Source: Parachlamydiaceae bacterium
GTDB taxonomy: Bacteria > Chlamydiota > Chlamydiia > Chlamydiales > Parachlamydiaceae
Reading direction: 5' to 3'
Length of the DNA: 5,868 nucleotides
Assembly (NCBI GenBank): GCA_013698165.1
Contig: JACCVN010000555.1
Span: forward strand, 1-5,868
Part shown: one piece after another, positions 1 to 4,653 of the stretch
Layout of the letters: each line of letters opens with the position of its first letter
Position numbering within the stretch: position 1 is the first letter of the stretch
Program-made: the position numbers and the translations under genes
The notes under the pieces: model-generated
The model's input: the letters and a program-made list of their open reading frames with translations, nothing else
Told to the model about the DNA's origin: nothing
The model's database searches: none

Positions 1-111
1 GTCCAAACCAGTATGTCCTGAGCGTCGGGAATAAGCGGTAACGGTCACTATGACCATTAAAATCATGAAAGTCCAGAATATTACTGTTGCAACTTTGGGA
101 AATATACGCAT
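1..111 (-). CDS. N-terminus of a membrane-anchored protein, function unknown (partial, runs off left edge)
   Basis: An open frame of 37 codons reads leftwards from an ATG at 111-109 to the window edge without a stop. The visible protein starts MRIFPKVATVIFWTF and has a strongly hydrophobic run at about residues 8-26, followed by the charged stretch YSRRSGHTG. This looks like an uncleaved signal anchor or a first membrane segment with few positive charges before it. The ribosome-binding site is weak: a GGTGG lies only a few bases before the ATG. A possible promoter sits at 189-218, and one copy of the 23-bp repeat lies between that promoter and the start. I do not recognise the family. Internal ATGs at codons 16 and 19 are less likely because they would cut the hydrophobic segment. 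The gene is supported only by its open frame and its plausible N-terminus. Confidence 0.5.
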   Translation of the reverse strand, partial: MRIFPKVATVIFWTFMILMVIVTVTAYSRRSGHTGLD

Positions 112-157
112 GGTCCACCGATTAAATAATTTGATATACTCGACATAGCTGAATCTG

Positions 158-180
158 AGATTGAGCTAAGGGCAGTATAT
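158..180 (+). repeat. Solo copy of the 23-bp repeat (family A)
   Basis: This 23-bp stretch is identical to 624-646 and, inverted, matches 483-505 with one mismatch. It begins AGATTGAGCTAAGG and ends CAGTATAT. No inverted partner is found immediately to its left, so it looks like a single end of the element seen at 483-646. The flanking bases 148-166 form a near-perfect palindrome (9-bp arms, one mismatch, centred on 157) that the copy at 624-646 lacks. On the minus strand it lies 47 bp before the start of the left-edge gene, so it may belong to that gene's promoter or leader. Confidence 0.75.
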
Positions 181-188
181 ATCTTGAA

Positions 189-218
189 AGTATAGTCTTG
201 AAGGTAATTTAACACCAA
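189..218 (-). promoter_or_regulatory. Possible sigma70-like promoter for the left-edge membrane protein
   Basis: On the minus strand a TTGGTG (218-213) is followed after 18 bp by TATACT (194-189). Transcription would begin near 182, so the repeat copy at 158-180 would form the very start of the leader of the gene beginning at 111. The spacing is acceptable and the -10 is good, but the -35 matches only moderately and the region is AT-rich, so chance is possible. Confidence 0.3.
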
Positions 219-270
219 CAGGACACAAACATTAATTTCAATAGGTGGTATGAATTATAAGCCGCATGGA

Positions 271-320
271 TCAAAATCTTGCGTCTAGCGCCCCCTTAAA
301 TGTTCCTAAAGTCGAGTCTG
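271..320 (+). repeat. Degenerate copy of dispersed palindromic repeat (family B)
   Basis: Positions 279-289 (TTGCGTCTAGC) are an exact inverted match of 4680-4690. The match continues imperfectly so that 304-320 corresponds to the reverse complement of about 4652-4668 (14 of 17). The start of the copy also matches in direct orientation: TCAAAATCTT at 271-280 equals 4641-4650. The best reading is a shortened relative of the palindrome at 4654-4733. No coding frame crosses it. Confidence 0.55.
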
Positions 321-482
321 TGAGCTCTGGGGAAGTTAATTAATTTGCGGGCTAATTTTCTTTTAAAAAAAATGCAAGAACCGGGAGCTATAGTGGAACT
401 CTCTTTGTAGCCCGTAGCTAGTACACTGTAAGGTGTTGTTTATGTTGTTTTTGGACACTTTCCTTCATGTGATTTATGGTGT

Positions 483-646
483 ATATACTGCCCTCAGCTC
501 AATCTAAGAATTTAGCAACGCGAAGCTTTCGCAATTGAGCTCATTTAAAAGGCCCTGTATTACATAATAAAAGGCCTTTTAAATGGGCTCAAACCCGTGG
601 CTATAGGGCAGACGAAATTTCTCAGATTGAGCTAAGGGCAGTATAT
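483..646. repeat. Nested inverted-repeat element, MITE-like
   Basis: The outer arms 483-505 and 624-646 are inverted copies of a 23-bp motif with one mismatch. Inside them a second inverted repeat pairs 535-554 with 573-592 (20 bp, one mismatch that can be G:T), around an 18-nt loop. The 164-bp unit has no coding frame, AT-rich ends (ATATACTG outwards) and terminal inverted repeats, as expected of a small non-autonomous mobile element or folding repeat. A clear target-site duplication is not visible next to the arms. The inner hairpin, with GGCCTTTTAAAT on its right arm, could also act as a transcription barrier. The presence of the repeats is certain; the mobile-element reading is inference. 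Confidence 0.6.
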
Positions 647-716
647 GTCGATGCAATTATTAACTTAGATGTTTGTGATTTTTATCCCGCTATTTACTGC
701 ACAAAATGAACAATCT

Positions 717-842
717 AGCCGCGAATGTGCGAATGCGCCAACAGCAAATGTTTGCTGTCGGCGGATTCGCGGCTCACGGAAATTCGATTTTCAACCCACA
801 CGCTTACACGTGTGGCTATATGCTGCCGCCGCATTCGCGGCT
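717..842. repeat. GC-rich cluster of REP-like hairpins
   Basis: The 22-bp units at 753-774 and 821-842 agree at 19 of 22 positions; both start TGCTG and end ATTCGCGGCT. The complement of that end (AGCCGCGAAT) occurs at 717-726 and pairs perfectly with 765-774. Within that pair, 736-748 pairs with 751-763 almost completely (8 bp of ACAGCAAA/TTTGCTGT plus 4 bp of CGCC/GGCG). A further hairpin pairs 796-802 with 809-815, and 828-832 pairs with 837-841 around ATTC. The cluster begins 12 bp beyond the stop codon at 855 of the minus-strand gene. It resembles a REP/BIME-type repeat at a gene end. No T-run follows on either side, so it is not a standard intrinsic terminator. Confidence 0.6.
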
Positions 843-854
843 TTAGCACAAGTA

Positions 855-1604
855 TTAAAATTCGAAGGTGGCAGTGAAACGGCTTTTGGCTTTCGGGTTA
901 ATCAGCACATAATTGTGATGCCTTGAGAACCAATCTCTGCTTAAGCCGATGATCACATCATCATTTTGGCTCCAGGCGGCTAGTTCAGCTGTTGACATGC
1001 GCCAAACGGAACCATTTTCCAGTTTTACATACCCCTGGTATGGATTAACTTCCACGATCCAGTGTGAAGTGTTGCCATTCAAATTGTCCCGCAAATGGAG
1101 TTCAACATCAATAGTCTCGTTGCGGCTGTAATTAACCAAGCTGTAGGCGTGCCATGAGAAGAATTTACCCGTTTCAATGATAACCGCGTCGCTGGCTTTC
1201 CATTTTTTAACTTTGTTGCGATCGCGATGACGTACTTTCCAAACTGATCCGTCACTAAGTTCAAGATAGTTTCCCTTTTTAGCAATGGCATATGGAGTCA
1301 ATGTCACAAAGGGACAAACAGCAGAACGCTGGTCTATTAGGATCGTTTGCGGCAGGGCAGTATGCACAACAATTGGCCGTTGTCTCACGACTTGTGTATT
1401 GACGGGCATCTGTCGATGACTATTGAAAGGATGTGAGTTTGAAGAGGTATTTATATTTACAGGCGCAGCCATTGCTGGAGCGCGAGTTTCAACGTTAACA
1501 GTTTGGAATTGTTGGGGGGGTTGACGATTCGCGCCAAACACAGTACCCGGCTGAGTTGAATACGGGCTGACATTTACCGGAGCAACATTTTTAAACGTTG
1601 TCAC
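855..1604 (-). CDS. C-terminal part of the interrupted protein, with two related domains (249 aa)
   Basis: The first 90 residues continue the Q/P/N-rich low-complexity region of the frame upstream. After that come two related segments of about 57-60 residues. Segment one starts NYLELSDGSVWKV at residue 112 and runs through WKASDAVII and FFSWHAYSLVN to about 170. Segment two starts GYVKLENGSVWRM at residue 191 and runs through WSQNDDVIIG and WFSRHHNYVLIN to the end. Shared features are L-x-(D/N)GSVW(K/R), a following W, (D)AVII/DVII and an aromatic (F/Y)-SxH-x-Y motif, typical of small beta-rich domains. I recall such repeats as hypothetical secreted proteins of Chlamydiae but cannot assign a function. 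The GTG at 1604 has no Shine-Dalgarno sequence and follows the TGA by only five codons, so independent translation is doubtful. No signal peptide is present in this part on its own. Confidence 0.65.
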   Translation of the reverse strand: MTTFKNVAPVNVSPYSTQPGTVFGANRQPPQQFQTVNVETRAPAMAAPVNINTSSNSHPFNSHRQMPVNTQVVRQRPIVVHTALPQTILIDQRSAVCPFVTLTPYAIAKKGNYLELSDGSVWKVRHRDRNKVKKWKASDAVIIETGKFFSWHAYSLVNYSRNETIDVELHLRDNLNGNTSHWIVEVNPYQGYVKLENGSVWRMSTAELAAWSQNDDVIIGLSRDWFSRHHNYVLINPKAKSRFTATFEF

Positions 1605-1619
1605 ATTAGTAGGAATATT

Positions 1620-1943
1620 TCATTCCCTGTGGCCGGTAAATTGTTGGGGAGATCCTTGCTGGACTTGAGCCGACGAGGCTGCAATCGGTCTAGCTGTTTC
1701 TCTATTGCCGCTAAATCTGTTATGTGGTGGTGCGTTTAAGCTTTGAGAGACGGGAGCAGGATTCTGTACATTGGCCTTTCTAGGTTGCTGTGGGCTAGAA
1801 TCATTTCTAGTACCGGTGAACTGTTGTTGTTGTTCCTGAGAAATTTCATTTAACGGGCGTGCTGTCTGCTGCGCGCCAATAATCGATGAACTAAAGATTA
1901 ATGCAGTAGCATAACCATATAATAAATTTCGGTATGTATACAT
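1620..1943 (-). CDS. Secreted Q/P-rich N-terminal part of the interrupted protein (107 aa)
   Basis: The ATG at 1943 follows AGGAGA at 1954-1949 with a 5-nt gap, a very good ribosome-binding site. Residues 1-24 form a signal peptide (short polar start, hydrophobic core LLYGYATALIFSSSII, probable cleavage after IIGA). The mature part is rich in Q, P, N and R and looks disordered. It has a repeated motif, QFTGTRN (41-47), RFSGNRE (76-82) and QFTGHRE (101-107), and a second repeat TARP (27-30, 83-86), which together suggest duplication of a unit of about 55 residues. A TGA ends the frame directly after the third motif, and downstream the same frame continues into the domain-bearing part. The family is not one I can name; it looks like a linker or cell-surface-type segment. 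The promoter is at 2001-2028. Confidence 0.7.
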   Translation of the reverse strand: MYTYRNLLYGYATALIFSSSIIGAQQTARPLNEISQEQQQQFTGTRNDSSPQQPRKANVQNPAPVSQSLNAPPHNRFSGNRETARPIAASSAQVQQGSPQQFTGHRE

Positions 1944-2000
1944 GGGGATCTCCTATTGATTTATTACCAAACTCTCGAGCTGTTATTGTCGAGAAACAAC

Positions 2001-2028
2001 ATTATACTCGATAGTATACATATTGCAA
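2001..2028 (-). promoter_or_regulatory. Strong sigma70-like promoter of the exported protein gene, with a palindrome in the spacer
   Basis: On the minus strand TTGCAA (2028-2023) is followed after 16 bp by a perfect TATAAT (2006-2001), 58 bp before the ATG at 1943. The -35 lies 8 bp beyond the mnmM stop codon, so this gene has its own promoter rather than depending on the upstream operon. TATACT at 2003-2008 and AGTATA at 2013-2018 form a 6-bp inverted repeat around CGAT. It overlaps the -10 and the spacer and is a possible operator. The match to consensus is strong; the operator role is inference. Confidence 0.6.
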
Positions 2029-2036
2029 TAGAGCAA

Positions 2037-2633
2037 TTATATTTTTTTTCGCTTTTGGATGATGAGCAGGCTGGGGGATTGTTGGCGGTTTAGCCATCGA
2101 TGATGGCAACAGTTCCAAAGATGAGATGGAAGTTGGGCCGTATATTCCAACAAAGCTGTTTCTTCAACTAGGCCTTCCGGATGTCCTGGATAGCATGTCA
2201 GACTGATGAAGCCCTCTTCAATTAACAACTTTTGTGCAGCCGCCAAGCTTTTTAAAGTCGAGTCTGTTCTAGTCGTCAATGCCTTATCTCCTCCTGGAAG
2301 ATATCCCAAGTTATAGGCGATCAATTTGACGGAATTTTCTTGAAGATGAGCAGGGAAAGTTTCGTGGGAACCCTCGATAAGATGCACTCTTTGTAAAAGC
2401 TCTGTCGAGAGCGTGTTTGAGAGCAACTTCTTGGCCTTAGTGAGTGCACAAGCTTGAATATCGAGAGTATAGACCCTTCCCACATCATTTTTTAGGGCTA
2501 ACCGACACAGCATTAAGGTGTCATGGCCGTTGCCACAAGTGGCGTCAACCACGGTATCCCCAAAAGTGACGATGTCTTGCCAATAACGATGTGCTGAATC
2601 AAGATGCGATTTGAAATAGGAAGCGTTTGTCAA
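2037..2633 (-). CDS. mnmM: MnmM (YtqB)-family SAM-dependent tRNA methyltransferase
   Basis: This is a 198-residue class I methyltransferase of the YtqB/MnmM type. In that family, characterised members methylate the 5-aminomethyl-2-thiouridine at the tRNA wobble base to mnm5s2U. The SAM-binding motif is VVDATCGNGHDT (28-39), the acidic end of strand 2 is D58, and the family signature NLGYLPGGDK is at 108-117, followed by YPGHPEG at 148-154. Length is normal for the family (about 190). The start is TTG at 2633: an in-frame TGA lies one codon earlier (2639-2637) and no ATG or GTG follows before the SAM motif. It lies 7 nt after the stop of the AmaP-like gene and has no clear Shine-Dalgarno sequence, so re-initiation after the upstream gene is likely. 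Family assignment is strong; the exact nucleoside is by analogy. Confidence 0.88.
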   Translation of the reverse strand: MTNASYFKSHLDSAHRYWQDIVTFGDTVVDATCGNGHDTLMLCRLALKNDVGRVYTLDIQACALTKAKKLLSNTLSTELLQRVHLIEGSHETFPAHLQENSVKLIAYNLGYLPGGDKALTTRTDSTLKSLAAAQKLLIEEGFISLTCYPGHPEGLVEETALLEYTAQLPSHLWNCCHHRWLNRQQSPSLLIIQKRKKI

Positions 2634-2640
2634 TTTTCAG

Positions 2641-3159
2641 TTAACGATTAGCAGTGTTTGGGGACTGGAAGCTCACTGACAAATTAAATTGTTGTCGATA
2701 TCCTAACAGATCACTGAAAAGCTCACTCAATTCGTTCTGAATCTTGGTTAGCAATTCTTCTTGCTGAGCAGAAGGAACATAGGGAAGGTCCGCAACAACA
2801 TCAATGTGATTGTTCTTTAAAGTAATGCGATTGGGAATTTCATGCCCTGCAAACAGTTCTTTCCAGTATTCGGTCAAATAGCGTTGAATAATTTTTTCAT
2901 CAACGTAAACAAAATTTTTACCCACAGTAAATTGATAATATTTTGGCTTACTTGATAATAAAATGTTCACAACCACGGCAATGCCGATTGCAAGAAAGCA
3001 TAATCCGAAAAGCGATATTGCAATCGAATGCTCTGCAATAGTACTAATGACTTCCTGGCGGATGTTTGAAGACCAAGGGATCAGAATCGCAATGACGCCC
3101 AAAAGAATGAAAAAAATTGCGATCAAAAAGCTAATAAGCGAATAAATAAAATGAAGCAT
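2641..3159 (-). CDS. amaP: AmaP-like Asp23 membrane-anchor protein (two TM segments)
   Basis: The protein has two hydrophobic segments near the N-terminus (about residues 5-29 and 45-69), separated by a short polar stretch. A soluble domain of about 100 residues follows (FTVGKNFVYVDEKIIQRYL, ITLKNNHIDVVADLPYVP, EELLTKIQNELSELFSDLLG). That layout is the one known for AmaP, the anchor that keeps Asp23 at the membrane in staphylococci. The gene starts 2 nt after the Asp23 stop codon (stop 3164-3162, ATG at 3159), without a strong Shine-Dalgarno sequence of its own, so it is translationally coupled to it. Cytoplasmic location of the C-terminal domain is expected but not shown. The identity rests on topology, length (172 residues), alpha/beta pattern and the Asp23 neighbour, not on a strong sequence motif. 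Confidence 0.7.
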   Translation of the reverse strand: MLHFIYSLISFLIAIFFILLGVIAILIPWSSNIRQEVISTIAEHSIAISLFGLCFLAIGIAVVVNILLSSKPKYYQFTVGKNFVYVDEKIIQRYLTEYWKELFAGHEIPNRITLKNNHIDVVADLPYVPSAQQEELLTKIQNELSELFSDLLGYRQQFNLSVSFQSPNTANR

Positions 3160-3161
3160 AA

Positions 3162-3668
3162 TTAAAATTCATCGTTGTATTCTTCGTCAAAATGCTGCTC
3201 TGAAGGCACCGTTGTGGCTCCTGAACTTAAAGGGGCGGTCATTTTTTTCATCTGTTCGTAAGAGATGACATTCTTGAAGACGACATGTACAGATGACACA
3301 TGCAGGCCTGTAAGGCGCATAATTTCTTCTGCTACTTTAGTCTGAATTTCTTCAGCTTTTTCGGGAATGGAATTTCCGTAGCAGATGTTGATCTCAATAG
3401 TGATATCGATAGTTTGGTTTTTATTGTTTTGGTCTGCATTAATGCCCTTAACACCTTCTGGGCCATTGCGACCAAAGATATTATCAATGAAATTACCGCC
3501 TACAAGGCTGATGCCGTCAATATTTGCTAAACATTGTACGATGATGCCTTGAAAGACCTTTTCATCGATATCGCGACTGAAAATCGTTTCAGGTAACTCA
3601 AATTCCTTAGTATCAATCTTTTTAGATTCAACTTTAAGTTTTTTATCAATCATTGGATCTGATCCCAT
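3162..3668 (-). CDS. Asp23/Gls24-family envelope stress protein
   Basis: This is a 168-residue protein of the Asp23 (alkaline shock protein) family, which in Gram-positive bacteria is an abundant cytoplasmic protein tethered under the membrane by AmaP and linked to envelope stress. The core begins at ELPETIFSRDIDEKVF (about 24-39), with VFQGIIVQCLANIDGISLV (38-56). The second half carries TIDITIEINICYG (86-98) and IPEKAEEIQTKVAEEIMRLTGLHVSSVHVVFKNV (101-134). An acidic, disordered tail follows (FDEEYNDEF). The start is taken as the ATG at 3668, which follows AAGGAG (3681-3676) by 7 nt. An ATG at 3686 would give 174 residues but has no site at the right distance. The AmaP-like gene follows after 2 nt. 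The N-terminal 23 residues are charged and not part of the core. Confidence 0.8.
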   Translation of the reverse strand: MGSDPMIDKKLKVESKKIDTKEFELPETIFSRDIDEKVFQGIIVQCLANIDGISLVGGNFIDNIFGRNGPEGVKGINADQNNKNQTIDITIEINICYGNSIPEKAEEIQTKVAEEIMRLTGLHVSSVHVVFKNVISYEQMKKMTAPLSSGATTVPSEQHFDEEYNDEF

Positions 3669-3675
3669 CGCTGTA

Positions 3676-3681
3676 CTCCTT
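3676..3681 (-). promoter_or_regulatory. Shine-Dalgarno site that selects the Asp23-family start
   Basis: The minus-strand AAGGAG ends 7 nt before the ATG at 3668. The same bases lie inside the longer frame that would start at 3686, where no suitable site precedes it. This makes 3668 the likelier start by six codons. Confidence 0.75.
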
Positions 3682-3692
3682 GCCATATCGAT

Positions 3693-3739
3693 GTTGCTTA
3701 TTACCCCTCACAGGGTTGGAGAGGATACAATAAGGCAAC
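3693..3739 (-). promoter_or_regulatory. Foldable leader hairpin before the Asp23-family gene
   Basis: On the minus-strand transcript, GTTGCCTTATT (3739-3729) can pair with AATAAGCAAC (3702-3693), with one bulge, so the arms span about 10 bp. Within the enclosed 26 nt there is a small internal pairing (CCCT with AGGG around 3705-3715). The structure lies between the likely promoter at 3760-3768 and the start at 3668, 25 nt before the start codon. It could affect stability or translation of the asp23-amaP-mnmM message. It is a prediction from base pairing only. Confidence 0.4.
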
Positions 3740-3759
3740 TTTTATTTTCAGATATTTGA

Positions 3760-3768
3760 AGTATAACA
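3760..3768 (-). promoter_or_regulatory. Likely extended -10 promoter of the asp23-amaP-mnmM operon
   Basis: The minus strand reads TGTTATACT at 3768-3760, an extended -10 (TG-N-TATACT). The nearest -35 candidate, TTAGCA (3790-3785), is poorly spaced at 19 bp. The site lies about 23 bp beyond the rpsN terminator and about 90 bp before the Asp23 start at 3668, which fits a separate transcription unit. Confidence 0.4.
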
Positions 3769-3791
3769 TGAAAGCTAGCAAGTGTGCTAAT

Positions 3792-3826
3792 AAAAAAATC
3801 CCAGTGGAACCGAAGCTCCGCTGGGA
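3792..3826 (-). terminator. Intrinsic terminator of rpmJ-rpsN
   Basis: On the minus strand a 10-bp stem pairs 3826-3817 with 3808-3799 (one G:U pair). It extends inward by one G:U and one C:G pair around a TTCG tetraloop (3815-3811 region) and is followed by seven T residues (3798-3792). It stands about 75 bp after the rpsN stop. This is a textbook rho-independent terminator. It also separates rpsN from the operon that begins next. Confidence 0.92.
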
Positions 3827-3854
3827 CAGACAAAGAGATAGGACATTTTTTGAT

Positions 3855-3905
3855 GACAAGGCAGTCTCTATCGAATAGTGACTGTTGTCGTAATCGTGCG
3901 ATTAC
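3855..3905. repeat. Two further hairpins just after rpsN
   Basis: Positions 3890-3896 and 3899-3905 form a perfect 7-bp palindrome (GTAATCG/CGATTAC) that includes the rpsN stop codon. Next to it, 3855-3871 pairs with 3875-3889 imperfectly (GACAA/TTGTC, CAGTC/GACTG, CTAT/ATAG). Neither has a T-run, so they are not terminators by themselves; they could protect the 3' end of the message. Confidence 0.45.
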
Positions 3906-4207
3906 CAGCTAGATTTTGTAACGCCCGGAATCATGCCCATATTAGCCCACTCTCTAAATGTTAGACGAGATACCTTGAACTTTCTAAGATATCCACGTGA
4001 GCGACCAGTGATGGCGCAGCGGTTGCGCACTCTGTTGATATTGGAATCGCGAGGCATTTTGTTCAGCGCTATACGTGCCAGTTGACGTTCATCTTCAGTA
4101 AGAGAAAGATCTTGGCTAGTTTTCTTCAGCCCTTGTCGTTTTTCCCATTTAGCATTAACTATTTTCAGACGGCGCTTATTTTTTTCAACGGATGACTTCT
4201 TTGCCAT
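3902..4207 (-). CDS. rpsN: 30S ribosomal protein S14 (zinc-free long form)
   Basis: This 101-residue S14 is of the long, zinc-free (C-minus) type: it lacks the paired CxxC motifs and keeps only one cysteine (NRCAITGRSRGYLRKFKVSR, residues 67-86). The C-terminus LTFREWANMGMIPGVTKSSW is the standard S14 ending. The protein binds the 3' domain of 16S rRNA in the small-subunit head. The ATG at 4207 follows AAGGAA (4217-4212) by 4 nt. That site overlaps the rpmJ stop codon, and the gap between the genes is 8 nt, so L36 and S14 are translated from one message. The terminator is at 3792-3826. Confidence 0.96.
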   Translation of the reverse strand: MAKKSSVEKNKRRLKIVNAKWEKRQGLKKTSQDLSLTEDERQLARIALNKMPRDSNINRVRNRCAITGRSRGYLRKFKVSRLTFREWANMGMIPGVTKSSW

Positions 4208-4215
4208 ACTATTCC

Positions 4216-4368
4216 TTAAACCTTATTAGATTTTCTTTTCAGAGCGGGGCCTTTTTGGCGCTGCTTGCGATTTGGGTCGATTTTATTTACGACATAAAGA
4301 CGGCCCTTTCTGCGAACGATCTTATCGCCTTTTGAAGGGTCTATCTTAATTGATGCTTTAACTTTCAT
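4216..4368 (-). CDS. rpmJ: 50S ribosomal protein L36 (zinc-free form)
   Basis: A 50-residue frame starts at the ATG at 4368, preceded by AGGAAA. The product begins MKVKASIKIDPSKGDKIV and continues RRKGRLYVVNK and DPNRKQRQKG. This is the chlamydial kind of L36, without the four zinc-binding cysteines. L36 is the smallest large-subunit protein and stabilises 23S rRNA near its peptidyl-transferase side. Compared with the roughly 45-residue Chlamydia protein as I recall it, there is a short extra C-terminal tail (ALKRKSNKV). The gene is the first of the rpmJ-rpsN operon; its probable promoter is at 4418-4447. Confidence 0.95.
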   Translation of the reverse strand: MKVKASIKIDPSKGDKIVRRKGRLYVVNKIDPNRKQRQKGPALKRKSNKV

Positions 4369-4417
4369 GTCTTTTCCTATCTGCAAAAAAACTGGGGATT
4401 TTGACGAATATCTACAT

Positions 4418-4447
4418 CTTATACCCGATGCGCTATTTTCGTTTCAA
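4418..4447 (-). promoter_or_regulatory. Probable promoter of rpmJ-rpsN
   Basis: On the minus strand TTGAAA (4447-4442) is followed after 18 bp by TATAAG (4423-4418), giving a start near 4411 and a leader of about 42 nt before the ATG at 4368. Both boxes match sigma70-type consensus well (5 of 6 at each). Confidence 0.55.
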
Positions 4448-4653
4448 TAGATTAAATCAGACTTTGTATAAAATAACGAAGGAATGATGAATTTAGGTGG
4501 CAAAAGTTTCGGCAACGAGGGTTGATAGGGTCGCGAAGTTCAGATTCAAGACTTGTCTAGACTTTTTGTTTTGACTTTGGCGTTGGTAGCTAAATGCCTG
4601 CCTGTGCAAATACTAGTGCCCGTGCCATAAGTAATGGAGTTCAAAATCTTACT

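Larger units (their letters stand above)
112..854. other. 743-bp non-coding, repeat-rich region
   Basis: No convincing gene is visible here on either strand. The only long plus-strand frame (669-926) runs through a GC-rich hairpin cluster and into the 3' end of the opposing gene. Its product is a low-complexity, Cys/Arg/Ala-rich chain with no family resemblance. What the region does hold is repeats: three copies of a 23-bp motif (158-180, 483-505 inverted, 624-646), an inner 20-bp inverted repeat (535-592), a copy of a dispersed repeat shared with 4641-4733 (about 271-320), and the hairpin cluster 717-842. Positions 321-480 are AT-rich (for example a T-run/A-run around 357-371) and I see nothing specific there. 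Confidence 0.6.
855..1943 (-). pseudogene. Exported Q/P-rich protein gene interrupted by an in-frame TGA
   Basis: The frames 1943-1620 and 1604-855 are in the same reading frame and are separated only by one TGA (1622-1620) and five sense codons (N-I-P-T-N). The first half has the promoter, the good ribosome-binding site and the signal peptide. The second half has the folded domains, but only a GTG start with no Shine-Dalgarno sequence and no signal peptide. The Q/P-rich composition with short repeats also runs across the break. The simplest reading is one gene of 361 sense codons carrying a nonsense mutation or a base-calling error. Stop-codon readthrough is an alternative. I saw no sign of selenocysteine use, and the mutation would leave a secreted 107-residue fragment. 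Confidence 0.6.

Noticed and set aside
383..422. Possible tRNA-like stretch (GGGAGCTATAGTGG...)
   Set aside because: No cloverleaf can be formed and there is no T-loop consensus.
483..646. CRISPR array
   Set aside because: The repeats are inverted, few, and not regularly spaced; no spacers or cas genes are present.
669..926. Plus-strand open frame of 85 codons
   Set aside because: It runs through the GC-rich hairpin cluster and the end of the opposing gene; the product has no recognisable features and no ribosome-binding site.
1079..1291. Minus-strand frame of 70 codons and the plus-strand frame at 949-1131
   Set aside because: Both lie wholly inside the better-supported minus-strand frame 855-1604 and show no family features.
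1620..1622. TGA read as selenocysteine
   Set aside because: No SECIS-like hairpin is evident right after it and the surrounding sequence is low-complexity, not a redox site; nonsense mutation or error is simpler.
2253..2267. Insertion of a repeat into mnmM
   Set aside because: The 15-bp match to 307-321 encodes part of the normal protein (TDSTLKS) with no break in family length; kept only as a possible coincidence.
3300..3530. Plus-strand frame of 76 codons
   Set aside because: It is antisense to the Asp23-family gene, which has conserved motifs and a ribosome-binding site.
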